DNA of 50,380 nucleotides, taken from NCBI GenBank assembly GCA_900552455.1, contig URZX01000016.1, positions 1 to 50,380 of the forward strand, written 5' to 3'. Every line of letters begins with the position of its first letter. Within the stretch, counting starts at the first letter, position 1. The DNA comes from an uncultured Peptococcaceae bacterium. Lineage in GTDB: Bacteria > Bacillota > Peptococcia > Peptococcales > Peptococcaceae. Of the stretch, positions 1 through 7,463 are shown piece by piece. The position numbers and the translations under genes are program-made. The notes beneath the pieces are model-generated. The model saw only the letters and a program-made list of their open reading frames with translations. It did not search any database and had not been told where the DNA came from.

Positions 1-105
1 TGGGGTGATATGACGAGAAAAAGGCAGCCGATTGGTGACCTTTTTCGACAAGCTGAAAGCTCCACCGAATGGTGGGGCTTTTCTTATAAAAGGGGTGTGC
101 GATGA
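1..105 (+). other. open frame entering from outside the window, possible gene tail
   Basis: Frame 1 is open from the first base to a TGA at 103-105 and would encode 34 residues that I do not recognise. It includes the segment WGDMTRKRQPIGDLF. Its stop would overlap the next gene's ATG as ATGA, which is common in bacterial operons. Against this, the frame runs through a terminator-like hairpin at 56-81. It may therefore be a chance open frame, with the true upstream gene ending before base 1. The window cannot decide between the two. Confidence 0.25.
56..85 (+). terminator. intrinsic terminator of an upstream gene
   Basis: AAAGCTCCACC (56-66) pairs with GGTGGGGCTTT (71-81) with one T-G wobble across a 4-base GAAT loop, and is followed by TTCTT. 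It lies just before the AGGGG ribosome binding site of the nuclease gene, so it probably ends a transcript that starts outside the window. Confidence 0.6.
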
Positions 106-677
106 GAAATATCTATGATTCGGTGCAAGCATTTCAGAAATTGCTGCAAACAGAGTATCGTTTTGTGCTCGGCAGAAAAGGGCGGCAGACAGTATTTGCA
201 CTGCGGTTTGACAAAGCACACTGCTTTCATCTGATGGGCCTGCACTATTTGAAAGATGTTCCTGCGTTGAACAAAAAACGGAGCATGGTTTTTGATGATC
301 TTGCTGCGGGAAAAATTGCTCACGAGCTGGTAGAGCGTTCGATATATTATGATCAAGTGGCAGAGCGCATCCATTATATGCCGCTGTTGGAAGCGCTCCT
401 CGACAGCAACGATACGATCTTCAAATACAACGAACGTGTCCAGAAAAACTCGAAGATCAGAGCAAAATTTCTGTTAAAAAATCACATGGAAGGGCGCAAT
501 CTGTTTTTGTTTATTGATAGAGACTGCGCGGAAAAATATTTCTGCCGTTTATTTTTTCCGGAAAGCACCAGAGACTTCACTGAGCGCCAGCCAAGGTTTA
601 CGCTCCTGCAGAAAACAAAGATTGATCTGGCAACGATGGAGGAAGTGATTTTATTTAACAGAATGCGCTGTGAATGA
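102..677 (+). CDS. PBECR4-like orphan nuclease domain protein
   Basis: This 191-residue protein resembles the PBECR4 domain (phage-Barnase-EndoU-ColicinE5/D-RelE-like nuclease 4), a small RNase-like fold found in phage and mobile-element effectors. Features supporting this are the early YRFVLGRKGRQ segment, the hydrophobic-basic FHLMGLHYLKDVP block near residues 42-54, the IHYMPLLEALLDSNDTIFKYN block near 88-108, and a C-terminal FTLLQKTKIDL strand. There is no signal peptide or membrane segment, so the gene product is probably cytosolic. The start has an AGGGG ribosome binding site 6 bases upstream. The gene is AT-richer than rnr beside it and stands alone, with no recognisable immunity gene. 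Family assignment is from remembered pattern; nuclease activity is inferred. Confidence 0.6.
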   Translation: MRNIYDSVQAFQKLLQTEYRFVLGRKGRQTVFALRFDKAHCFHLMGLHYLKDVPALNKKRSMVFDDLAAGKIAHELVERSIYYDQVAERIHYMPLLEALLDSNDTIFKYNERVQKNSKIRAKFLLKNHMEGRNLFLFIDRDCAEKYFCRLFFPESTRDFTERQPRFTLLQKTKIDLATMEEVILFNRMRCE

Positions 678-793
678 ATGTTGATTCGCAAATGATTAAT
701 TGAGGTTGGCTGGAGATCGATACGCCGCTGTCGCGTCGCATCGACTCTGGCCTTTTAATTTTATTCGCAGCCTTTGCGCAAGAGGGCACAGGA

Positions 794-822
794 TTCCATT
801 GCAGCGTTTGGCGGGATATGAT
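794..822 (+). promoter_or_regulatory. weak candidate promoter of rnr
   Basis: TTCCAT (794-799) and TATGAT (817-822) are 17 bases apart and lie 28 bases before the rnr start. The -10 is good but the -35 is poor. The stretch 678-793 holds no gene that I can see. Confidence 0.3.
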
Positions 823-849
823 AAGCTATTAGCAAGTGAGGTGTGAAAC

Positions 850-3183
850 GTGAACAAAGATTTTGTATATAAGCATCTGAAAAAAGCGCTCACTGGGCCG
901 ACGAGTCTGGAGGACATCCTGGCGCTTTTTGATCCGCGCAAGATCGCGCCGCAGGAGATCTGCGAGGCGCTGGATGGGCTGGAGAAGGACGGCCGCATTG
1001 TCAAGACGCGCACGGATCACTACGGCATTCCGGAGCAGATGAACCTGCTCACAGGCCGCGTGAAAAAGCTCAAGAAGGGCTACGGCTTTCTCGTGACAGA
1101 CAACATGGACATGGAGGATCTCTTCATCCCGCCGGACAGCCTGAACTCGGCGCAAAACGGCGACCGTGTCATTGTGCGCATCATGAAGCACCGCAGCGCC
1201 GCCGGCCAGGGCGGCAAAAACCGCGACGAGTGCGAGGTTGTGCGTATTCTCGAGCGCCACAACAAGATGTATGTCGGCACCTACAAGCCGAAAGCACATT
1301 ATGCGTTCGTTGTGCCGGACAACCAGACCTTCGGCCAGGACATCATTGTGCCTTTTGACAAGACCTATGGCGCCGCCGACGGCGACAAGGTGCTTGTGGA
1401 GATCACCTACTGGGGCGGCAAGGGCGAGATCCCGGAAGGGGAGATCACCTGTCGCCTCGGTCCGGCAGATGCGCCGGGGATCGATGTGCTCTCGCTGGTC
1501 TATCGCTACGACCTGGCGCCGAGCTTTTCAGCAGAGGCGCTGCGCGAGGCCGATCGACTGGCAGCTCAGCCTGTGGAAGGCCAGCTGGAGCGCCGCCGCG
1601 ATTTCCGCTTCTACAGCCATATCGTGACCATCGACGGCGCCGATTCCAAGGACCTTGACGACGCCGTGCAGATCGTGCCGCTGGAAAATGGCAACGTCAT
1701 GCTCGGCGTGCACATCGCCGACGTTGGCGAATACATCCGTGAAGGCGCCATCCTCGACAAGGAGGCCTACCAGCGCGGCACCAGTGTGTATTTTGTCGAC
1801 CGCGTGCTGCCGATGCTGCCAGAGGCGATCTCCAACGGCATCTGCAGCCTGAACGCCGGCCAGGATCGCTTCGCCCTCTCCTGTGTGATGGAGATCAACC
1901 CGCGGGGCCAGGTTGTGACAGCAGAGATCAGCGAATCGATCATCAATGTCGAGCGCCGCTTCACCTACGACACCGTCAACGACATTCTGCAAACGCAGGA
2001 ATTCGCCGAAGATCCATCTTACGTGGACACCTTCAACGACATGCGCGCCCTCGCGAAAATCCTCTACAACAATCGCATAGAGCGCGGCGCCCTCGAGTTT
2101 GACCTGCCTGAGAGCAAGGTCGTCCTCGACAGCGCCGGTCACGCCGTCGACATCGTCGTGCGCCAGCGCGGCGAGGCCGAGCAGATCATCGAAGAATTCA
2201 TGATCCTCGCCAACGAAACCGTCGCCGCGTATTTCTTCCGCCGCCGCATGCCGTTTATCTATCGCGTCCACGAGGAGCCAGAGCCAGAAAAGCGCGACGC
2301 CTTTCTGCAGTATCTCCAGCGCCTCGGCATCGTGCTCCCCGGCGGGCCAGAGCGGGAATTCACCGCCAGGGACATGCAGTGGATCCTTGCCAAGGCAGAA
2401 GAGAAGGGCTGCGCCGAGATCGTCAGCATGATGATGCTGCGCACCATGAACCACGCCTACTACACCACAAAGAAGACCAGCCATTTCGGCCTCGCCAGTC
2501 GCCACTACACCCATTTCACCTCGCCGATCCGCCGCTACAGCGACCTTTCCATCCACCGGCTCATCAAGGAATATCTGCAGTCCGGCGGCAGGCTCAACGA
2601 GCACCGCATCCAGCATTATGACAAGCGTTTCATCGACGCCAGCGAGCAGGCCTCCAGCTGCGAGCGCAACGCCGAGGAAGCAGAGCGCGCCAGCGTCGAT
2701 CTCAAGATCGCCGAATACATGCTGCCGTTTGTCGGCGCAGAATACCAGGCGCAGATCGTCAGCGTCACCTCCTTCGGCTTCTTCGTGCGGCTGGAAAACA
2801 CCGTCGAAGGCCTCGTCCACATCTCCACCCTCGTCGACGACTACTACAACTACGACGCCGACAGCCTCAGCCTCATCGGCGAGCACAGCGGCCGCAGCTT
2901 CAAGCTCGGGCAGAAAGTCGCCGTCGTCCTCGACGCCGTCAATATGAAGGATGCCACCATCGACTTCGTGCTCAAAGAAAACGACCGACCAAACCGCATC
3001 ACCATCACCAGCGAGCAGCACCCAAAAAAGCCAGCGCAGGTCACCGCCACCGCGCGCAAGCAGAAAACTGCCGCCCGCACCGCCGCCCGAAAACCATCCG
3101 CCAGCAAGAAATCATCAAGCAAGAAGAGGAAGACACACCGTGGGTCAAAAAATAATAGCAGAAAACCGAAAAGCAAGGCATGA
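850..3183 (+). CDS. rnr: ribonuclease R
   Basis: This 3'-5' processive exoribonuclease degrades structured RNA and works with SmpB-tmRNA in ribosome rescue. At 777 residues it has the usual family length. It has N-terminal cold-shock-like OB folds, then the RNB catalytic domain with the metal-binding aspartates D262, D268, D270 and D271 in [11 protein letters not shown]. An S1 domain lies near residues 628-712 (segment [14 protein letters not shown]). A lysine-rich tail follows, which in this family helps bind RNA. The start is GTG at 850 with GAGGTG 6 bases upstream. The end overlaps smpB by 44 bases, indicating translational coupling of functionally linked genes. The assignment is secure. 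Confidence 0.97.
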   Translation: MNKDFVYKHLKKALTGPTSLEDILALFDPRKIAPQEICEALDGLEKDGRIVKTRTDHYGIPEQMNLLTGRVKKLKKGYGFLVTDNMDMEDLFIPPDSLNSAQNGDRVIVRIMKHRSAAGQGGKNRDECEVVRILERHNKMYVGTYKPKAHYAFVVPDNQTFGQDIIVPFDKTYGAADGDKVLVEITYWGGKGEIPEGEITCRLGPADAPGIDVLSLVYRYDLAPSFSAEALREADRLAAQPVEGQLERRRDFRFYSHIVTIDGADSKDLDDAVQIVPLENGNVMLGVHIADVGEYIREGAILDKEAYQRGTSVYFVDRVLPMLPEAISNGICSLNAGQDRFALSCVMEINPRGQVVTAEISESIINVERRFTYDTVNDILQTQEFAEDPSYVDTFNDMRALAKILYNNRIERGALEFDLPESKVVLDSAGHAVDIVVRQRGEAEQIIEEFMILANETVAAYFFRRRMPFIYRVHEEPEPEKRDAFLQYLQRLGIVLPGGPEREFTARDMQWILAKAEEKGCAEIVSMMMLRTMNHAYYTTKKTSHFGLASRHYTHFTSPIRRYSDLSIHRLIKEYLQSGGRLNEHRIQHYDKRFIDASEQASSCERNAEEAERASVDLKIAEYMLPFVGAEYQAQIVSVTSFGFFVRLENTVEGLVHISTLVDDYYNYDADSLSLIGEHSGRSFKLGQKVAVVLDAVNMKDATIDFVLKENDRPNRITITSEQHPKKPAQVTATARKQKTAARTAARKPSASKKSSSKKRKTHRGSKNNSRKPKSKA

Positions 3184-3598
3184 TTATTTCATCCTTGAAA
3201 CATTGGAAGCCGGCATCGCCCTCAAAGGCACCGAAGTCAAATCCATGCGCGCCGGCCACGCCAATCTCAAGGATTCCTATATTTTCATCCAGAACAACGA
3301 AGCCTTCATCGAAGGCATGCACGTCAGCCCTTACGAGCAGGGCAATATTTTCAACGTTGATCCGCTGCGCAAGCGCAAGCTCCTGCTGCACAAAAAAGAG
3401 ATCCTCAAGCTGCGCGCAAAAACGCAGGAAAAAGGCCTCGGCATCGTGCCGCTCAAGCTCTACTTCAAAGACGGCCGCGTCAAAGTCGAGATCGCCGTCG
3501 TGCGCGGCAAAAAGCTCTACGACAAACGCGCCACCGAAGCCAAGCGTTCCGCCGAGCGCGAGATCAACCGAGCACTCAGAGAAAGGGAGAGACACTGA
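3140..3598 (+). CDS. smpB: SsrA-binding protein SmpB
   Basis: This 152-residue protein binds tmRNA and brings it to stalled ribosomes. The N-terminal core reads [15 protein letters not shown] then [13 protein letters not shown], the conserved SmpB oligonucleotide-binding barrel. The basic C-terminus ([17 protein letters not shown]) is the tail that enters the decoding centre and mRNA channel. I place the start at GTG 3140, inside the end of rnr, because the conserved [12 protein letters not shown] begins there and GAGGA lies 9 bases before it. A longer upstream reading in the same frame overlaps the rnr tail and is low complexity. No tmRNA gene is visible in the window. Confidence 0.95.
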   Translation: MGQKIIAENRKARHDYFILETLEAGIALKGTEVKSMRAGHANLKDSYIFIQNNEAFIEGMHVSPYEQGNIFNVDPLRKRKLLLHKKEILKLRAKTQEKGLGIVPLKLYFKDGRVKVEIAVVRGKKLYDKRATEAKRSAEREINRALRERERH

Positions 3599-3600
3599 CC

Positions 3601-3783
3601 ATGGCCAAGAGATACAAAAACAACGAACTCCGCCGCGCCTTCCTCGGCAACGTCTTCACCACCGCCAAGGACCGCACCACCGGCGCCATTTTCCTAGGCA
3701 TCATCGCCGCCGGCGCATCCATCCTCCTCGGCGCGCTGAAAAACGACCAGGCCGCAGACGAGGAAGAGATCTTTCGCGAGTAA
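3601..3783 (+). CDS. small single-helix membrane protein, unknown
   Basis: This 60-residue protein starts 2 bases after the smpB stop, so it is in the rnr-smpB operon. Residues 1-26 are basic (MAKRYKNNELRR). Residues 28-46 form one hydrophobic, glycine- and alanine-rich helix. The C-terminal 14 residues are strongly acidic (DEEEIFRE). The ribosome binding site GAAAGGGAG lies inside the smpB end. I recognise no family. The charge pattern suggests an inner-membrane protein with its N-terminus in the cytoplasm, by the positive-inside rule. Confidence 0.7.
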   Translation: MAKRYKNNELRRAFLGNVFTTAKDRTTGAIFLGIIAAGASILLGALKNDQAADEEEIFRE

Positions 3784-3804
3784 AGACTTCGCTTCGCTTC
3801 GTTT

Positions 3805-3873
3805 AGGTAGGAGGTAGCGCGCTCCGCGCGACGGACGCGCTATCGCTTGTCCGCAGGTAGGAGGTGTTTTCAA
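3805..3873 (+). repeat. AGGTAGGAGGT repeat element, left copy
   Basis: AGGTAGGAGGT occurs at 3805-3815 and again at 3855-3865, separated by a GC-rich core with self-complementary GCGCGC-type runs, and ends GTTTTCAA. A second element of the same layout lies in inverted orientation at 4071-4168. TTTAGGTAGGAGGTAG at 3802-3817 is a perfect 16-base inverted match to 4156-4171. The inner copy supplies the AGGAGGT ribosome binding site of the 42-residue ORF. Confidence 0.7.
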
Positions 3874-4001
3874 TGAGCGAAACAAATAACGAACAGGATC
3901 CGTTTTATTCGCAGGAAAATATGGAGTACCTCAAAAAATCCGTTCAGGAGCTCAGAGAAGGTAAGGGAACAAAACACGAACTTTTAGAAGAAGAGGAATA
4001 A
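3873..4001 (+). CDS. 42-residue antitoxin-tail-like protein, possibly a remnant
   Basis: This short ORF begins at ATG 3873 with AGGAGGT at 3859-3865, a spacing of 7. It encodes 42 residues including DPFYSQENMEYLKKS and ending in an acidic HELLEEEE run. The pattern (DPFYS, an N, a regularly spaced amphipathic helix, GKG, HEL) is what I remember from the C-terminal, toxin-binding tails of RelB/YefM-type antitoxins. The DNA-binding N-terminal half is absent, and a repeat element sits where it would be. No toxin gene is adjacent. It could be a decayed antitoxin, a solitary neutraliser, or an unrelated small acidic protein. The call rests on motif resemblance only. Confidence 0.5.
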   Translation: MSETNNEQDPFYSQENMEYLKKSVQELREGKGTKHELLEEEE

Positions 4002-4006
4002 AAAAT

Positions 4007-4045
4007 ACGGAGCGTTCGTCGATTTGTGACGAACGCTCCGTGCTG
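4007..4045. terminator. bidirectional intrinsic terminator
   Basis: ACGGAGCGTTCGTC (4007-4020) pairs perfectly with GACGAACGCTCCGT (4028-4041) around a 7-base loop. T-rich sequence follows on the plus strand (GCTGTTTT), and an A-run precedes it that becomes a T-run on the minus strand. It can end both the rnr-smpB operon and the convergent cyclophilin gene. Confidence 0.85.
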
Positions 4046-4070
4046 TTTTGGAACGTATACAGAGAAGGAA

Positions 4071-4168
4071 GTTGAAAACCTCCTACATTCCCGACGCGAA
4101 GCTAGTCCTGTAAAGGGTACCTGTGCGCGAGCAGCGCGATGCGCACTGCGCAGCACTACCTCCTACCT
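4071..4168 (-). repeat. AGGTAGGAGGT repeat element, right inverted copy
   Basis: Read on the minus strand this begins AGGTAGGAGGTAG (4168 downward). It continues through a GC-rich core with GCGC runs and ends GTAGGAGGTTTTCAAC near 4071. The order of parts matches the left copy at 3805-3873. No start codon follows the inner copy here. Confidence 0.65.
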
Positions 4169-4175
4169 AAAAAAA

Positions 4176-4697
4176 TCAGCGAATCACCTTTGGCGCTTCC
4201 GGTTCGTAGCCATTGAGCGTCACAATCATCTTGTCGATGACCTCGTCTTCCAGCGGCTTGTCCGAGAAATTCGTCTTCGCCTCAGCAATGCGGTCCAGCT
4301 CGTCAAAGCCGTCCACCAGCTTGCCGAAAGCCGCATAGGCGCCGTCCAGATGAGGCGCTTTCGCATGCATGATGAAGAACTGGCTGCCAGCGCTGTCCGG
4401 ATGCATCGAGCGCGCCATCGAGATCACCCCGCGGTCGTGCTTCAGATCGTTCGTCACACCATTCTGACGGAACTCGCCCTTGATCGACCAGCCAGGACCG
4501 CCCATGCCAGTGCCCTGAGGGTCACCGCCCTGGATCATAAAGCCCTTGATCACACGGTGGAAGATCAGCCCGTTATAGAAGCCATTGTTGGCTAAAAATA
4601 AAAAATTGTTTACAGTGTTCGGTGCAACCTCCGGATACAGCTCAACTGTCATCGAATTGCCACTTTTCATCTTGATTTCAACCTGAGGATTTGACAT
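4176..4697 (-). CDS. peptidyl-prolyl cis-trans isomerase, cyclophilin type
   Basis: This 173-residue cytosolic cyclophilin catalyses prolyl bond isomerisation during protein folding. Its motifs are FHRVI with catalytic R48, FMIQGGD, and SMARSMHPDSAGSQFF for the active-site floor. No signal peptide is seen. I chose the ATG at 4697 (MSNPQVEIK) because AAGGAATGAAAGAATT precedes it; an ATG 18 codons upstream would add an unconserved extension. The gene is transcribed alone, divergently from the wall hydrolase. It ends at the inverted repeat and the bidirectional terminator. Confidence 0.93.
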   Translation of the reverse strand: MSNPQVEIKMKSGNSMTVELYPEVAPNTVNNFLFLANNGFYNGLIFHRVIKGFMIQGGDPQGTGMGGPGWSIKGEFRQNGVTNDLKHDRGVISMARSMHPDSAGSQFFIMHAKAPHLDGAYAAFGKLVDGFDELDRIAEAKTNFSDKPLEDEVIDKMIVTLNGYEPEAPKVIR

Positions 4698-4722
4698 AAT
4701 TCTTTCATTCCTTTCTGGAAAA

Positions 4723-4751
4723 TGGATATTTACCACAATATATGCTATCAT
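4723..4751 (+). promoter_or_regulatory. candidate promoter of the wall hydrolase
   Basis: TGGATA (4723-4728) and TATCAT (4746-4751) are 17 bases apart and about 60 bases upstream of the hydrolase start. The match is moderate. The divergent cyclophilin promoter must lie in the same 115-base gap but is not clear. Confidence 0.4.
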
Positions 4752-4811
4752 AAATGAGTGAGTATCACAATATCAAGTGTCACAAAGACACCAACACGAA
4801 AGGAAGATTGG

Positions 4812-6032
4812 ATGCAGTTCAAAAAATTTGTCTGTGCTTGTACCCTTGGCGCCGTGCTCGCAACTTCCGCCGCTCTGCCAGCAGAAGCCGCCGGCGCAAC
4901 CAATATAATCATCAATGGCGTTTCTTATCAGTGTGACGCGTCCTGCGCACCGCAGAACATCAACGGCCGCGTTTATGTGCCACTGCGCGTCGTCAGCGAA
5001 GGCCTCGGCCACAGCGTCGCCTGGGACAACGCCACCCGCACCGTGCTCATCGACTCCCAGCCGGCCGATATCGACGACACCGCAGCCATGCTTTCGTCGC
5101 TTTCCATCTACATCAATGGCCGAGAGCTCCAGGTCGATCTCTCCACCGGCGTGCCATACATCACGCCAAGCGGCTACACCATGGTGCCAGTCCGTGTCGT
5201 TGCTGAAAACCTCGGCGCCACCGTCAACTGGAACAGCACAAGCGGCAGCGTCACCATTACCACCAACAGCAGCTCCGGCAACAACGGCTCAACCGCGCCA
5301 ACCCTGCCAGATGTGACCTATCCAGATGTCAACCCATCCCAGCCAGATAACAACACCGGCTCCGTGGATGGCGGCAACTCCTCCGGCAGCGTGCAGCAGC
5401 CAAACGACAGCACAAAGCCACAGAGCGCCGACCAGGTGACCCTGCTCGGCCAGAGCTACTGCAGCCTTGAGCAGATGCAGCGCTACATCACCAACATCGA
5501 AAACACCATGCGCGCACGCGCAGCCGCCAGTGGCACCACCTTCGTACCGTTCCCAGACAACATCGCCTACCAGTATTACACCATCGGCCAGAAATATGGT
5601 ATCCGCGGTGACGTCGCCCTCGCGCAGGCCCTGCTCGAGACCGGCTACTTCCAGTATGGCAACGAAGTCAAGCCATGGCAGAACAACTACTGCGGCCTCG
5701 GCGCCGTCGGCCACACCGCCACCGAAGAAGACGTCGCCACCTCGCTCCTCACCAACATCGACCACAGCAGAGCCTGGCTCCAGGTCGGCATCCACGGCTG
5801 GATCTATGCAGATGTTGCAACCGGCGTTGAAGCCCACATCCAGCATCTCTATTCCTACGCCACCGCCGCCTCCCTGCCAAGCGGCTGCACCCTCGTTGAC
5901 GGCCGCTTCAACCACGGCAACCGCGGCGTCGCCACCGTCCTCACCGATCTCAACGGTAAATGGGCAGTACCAGGAAACGGCTACGGAGAAAACATCTACA
6001 ACAACATGCTCGTCGCAATGATGAACAGCTGA
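4812..6032 (+). CDS. secreted wall hydrolase with stalk repeats and glucosaminidase-like domain
   Basis: This 406-residue protein begins with a signal peptide (MQFKKFVCACTLGAVL, ending near AEAAGA). Two copper-amine-oxidase N-terminal-like stalk repeats follow, NGRVYVPLRVVSEGLG near residues 52-67 and GYTMVPVRVVAENLG near 119-133. A linker rich in Ser, Asn, Pro and Gly covers roughly 155-210. The C-terminal part resembles endo-beta-N-acetylglucosaminidase (LytG/AtlA type), with the likely catalytic glutamate in ALAQALLETGYF near residue 275 and the NNYCGLGAVG motif. The start is the ATG at 4812 after GAAAGGAAGATTGG; an upstream ATG in frame lacks a signal peptide at its end. The probable role is peptidoglycan remodelling outside the membrane. 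Confidence 0.85.
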   Translation: MQFKKFVCACTLGAVLATSAALPAEAAGATNIIINGVSYQCDASCAPQNINGRVYVPLRVVSEGLGHSVAWDNATRTVLIDSQPADIDDTAAMLSSLSIYINGRELQVDLSTGVPYITPSGYTMVPVRVVAENLGATVNWNSTSGSVTITTNSSSGNNGSTAPTLPDVTYPDVNPSQPDNNTGSVDGGNSSGSVQQPNDSTKPQSADQVTLLGQSYCSLEQMQRYITNIENTMRARAAASGTTFVPFPDNIAYQYYTIGQKYGIRGDVALAQALLETGYFQYGNEVKPWQNNYCGLGAVGHTATEEDVATSLLTNIDHSRAWLQVGIHGWIYADVATGVEAHIQHLYSYATAASLPSGCTLVDGRFNHGNRGVATVLTDLNGKWAVPGNGYGENIYNNMLVAMMNS

Positions 6033-6059
6033 TCGCCACAAAGCAGAGGGGAGATTATC

Positions 6060-6689
6060 ATGAATATCAGAAAGGAGATCCAGCAGGCGCTCGCCGCGCA
6101 GGATTTTGACCGCGTCGTCCAGTGCTTCGAGGCAAACGATGCTCAGACCACGCGCTATCTGCAGATGCACGTTTACGGCAGGCCCGACGATCCCGTGCGC
6201 TGGACAGCCATCGACCACCTCGGCCGTCTCGCCGGACGCTACGCCGAAGACAACGACGCCCTCTTTCGCAACATCATCCGCCGCTTCATCTGGCAGATGT
6301 GCGAGGAAAGCGCCAACGTGCCGTGGGCCTCAGCCGAAGTCGTCGGCAGCATCATCGCAAACGTCCCAGGCAAGCGCTTCGAGGAATTTATCGGCCCGCT
6401 CTTTTACCACACCGATCTCAACGACATCTGCTACGCAGGACTCTACTGGGTGCTGCCGCAGCTCATGCGTCACCACGCCGAAAAGGTAGAAGAGTATCTG
6501 CCAAACACCTACTACTGGTTCGACCAGTTCGACATGCCAGATCTGCGTGCCTATGCAGCGCACTATTTCCGCCAGTATCCGCACGCCGAGATGGAAAAAC
6601 ATCTCGCCGCCTGGAAAGAAGACCAGCGCATCGCCGTGCTCTATCTCGACGGCGAAGTCGTGCAGAAAAAAGTGTGCGAGATGATTTAA
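6060..6689 (+). CDS. HEAT-like repeat protein resembling the DVU0298 family
   Basis: This 209-residue soluble protein is made of short helical pairs. Examples are WTAIDHLGRLAGRYAE near residues 48-63, FIWQMCEESANVPWAS near 76-91 and VVGSIIANVPG near 94-104, with later helices ending in DLRAYAAHYFRQYP. This arrangement recalls the DVU0298-type HEAT-repeat proteins of anaerobes, whose function is not established. It has a good ribosome binding site (AGAGGGGAG) and lies 27 bases after the hydrolase, perhaps cotranscribed with it. Scaffold or protein-protein roles are plausible, but no enzyme motif is seen. Confidence 0.6.
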   Translation: MNIRKEIQQALAAQDFDRVVQCFEANDAQTTRYLQMHVYGRPDDPVRWTAIDHLGRLAGRYAEDNDALFRNIIRRFIWQMCEESANVPWASAEVVGSIIANVPGKRFEEFIGPLFYHTDLNDICYAGLYWVLPQLMRHHAEKVEEYLPNTYYWFDQFDMPDLRAYAAHYFRQYPHAEMEKHLAAWKEDQRIAVLYLDGEVVQKKVCEMI

Positions 6690-6691
6690 GC

Positions 6692-6720
6692 TTGCGCAGG
6701 ATCATTTTCTGCGCTATAAT
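6692..6720 (+). promoter_or_regulatory. rnpB promoter
   Basis: TTGCGC (6692-6697), a 17-base spacer and a perfect TATAAT (6715-6720) end about 7 bases before the P1 helix of RNase P RNA. Confidence 0.8.
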
Positions 6721-6726
6721 GGATCG

Positions 6727-7046
6727 CGTTAGCAGGTAGCGATCGCGGCGAAAGCTGAGGAAAGTCCGGGCTCCACAGGGCAGGATGCTGGCTAACGGCC
6801 AGTGGGGGCGACCCTAAGGAAAGTGCCACAGAAAACAAACCGCCTGCGGGTAAGGATGAAACGGTGCGGTAAGAGCGCACCAGCGGCTGGGTGACCAGTC
6901 GGCTTGGTAAACCCCATCCGGAGCAAGACCTAATAAAAACGATAACGCGGCCCGCGTTGTTTTGGGTAGGTCGCTGGAGATGCGTGGCAACACGTATCCA
7001 AGATAGATGATCGCTGATACAGAACCCGGCTTATTACCTGCTAATG
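6727..7046 (+). ncRNA. rnpB: RNase P RNA, bacterial type A
   Basis: This is the catalytic RNA that trims tRNA 5' ends. The conserved cores are all present: GAGGAAAGTCCGGGCT near 6757, the ACAGGGCAGGATG loop side, AGGGTAAGG-like P10/11 elements (GCGGGTAAGGATGAAA near 6845), AGATAGATGATCGC near 7000 and the 3' ACAGAACCCGGCTTAT. The 5' TTAGCAGGTA (6729-6738) pairs with 3' TACCTGCTAA (7035-7044) to close helix P1, which fixes both ends to within a few bases. An intrinsic terminator follows directly. Confidence 0.96.
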
Positions 7047-7056
7047 TATAGACAGC

Positions 7057-7093
7057 AAAACACCCCGAGCGCGTTTGCCCGGGGTGTTTTTTC
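7057..7093 (+). terminator. rnpB terminator
   Basis: AAAACACCCCG (7057-7067) pairs with CGGGGTGTTTT (7080-7090), and a run of T follows. Confidence 0.88.
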
Positions 7094-7104
7094 TGCACAG
7101 CGCA

Positions 7105-7138
7105 TAAAAAACCGGCCTGTGATCGCTCACAAGCCGGC
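7105..7138 (-). terminator. terminator of the DUF1858 gene
   Basis: On the minus strand GCCGGCTTGTGA (7138-7127) pairs with TCACAGGCCGGT (7122-7111) with one mismatch. A T-run (7110-7106) follows, 11 bases after the gene's stop. Confidence 0.82.
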
Positions 7139-7149
7139 AGTATCAAGCG

Positions 7150-7359
7150 TTACGCCTGTTCCTGTTCTTCAGCAACCTTGTTCAGCGCAGCCATCAGTGC
7201 GTCGACATCGATGCCGTGAACAACAGCGCCCTGTTCGATGTTTTCAAAATGAGCAGCAGCGCAGCCCAGGCAGCCCATGCCAAACTGCATGAATACAGGA
7301 GCGGTGCCAGGGTATTTTCTAACGGTATCGGAAATAGGCATTTCTTTGGTGATCAACAT
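7150..7359 (-). CDS. DUF1858 putative redox-disulfide domain protein
   Basis: This 69-residue protein matches the DUF1858 family, also described as a hybrid-cluster-protein-associated redox-disulfide domain. The N-terminal MLITKEMPISDTVRKYP segment is typical, followed by FMQFGMGCLGCAAAH with a CxxC pair near residues 30-33. The rest is an acidic helix. The family is common in anaerobes and its biochemical role is not well settled; the CxxC suggests thiol redox. It is monocistronic, with AAGGAGG before the ATG and its own terminator. It lies convergent to rnpB and divergent from tcdA. Confidence 0.85.
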   Translation of the reverse strand: MLITKEMPISDTVRKYPGTAPVFMQFGMGCLGCAAAHFENIEQGAVVHGIDVDALMAALNKVAEEQEQA

Positions 7360-7376
7360 ATGAAATCCTCCTTGAG

Positions 7377-7405
7377 TTGATAAAAGTTTGGTTCTTTGCT
7401 ATAGT
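7377..7405 (+). promoter_or_regulatory. tcdA promoter
   Basis: TTGATA (7377-7382), a 17-base spacer and TATAGT (7400-7405) lie about 60 bases upstream of the tcdA start. This is a strong sigma-A-type match. Confidence 0.75.
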
Positions 7406-7463
7406 ATATCAGACACCGCGAGGAAGTAAAACAATTTTAAGAAATAAATCTGGAGGGGCAGAG

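Noticed and set aside
1528..3021. 497-codon minus-strand open frame opposite rnr
   Set aside because: It is a composition shadow of rnr with no family-like motif.
3802..4171. CRISPR-like array from the AGGTAGGAGGT repeats
   Set aside because: The repeats are short, inverted and unevenly spaced, and there are no cas genes.
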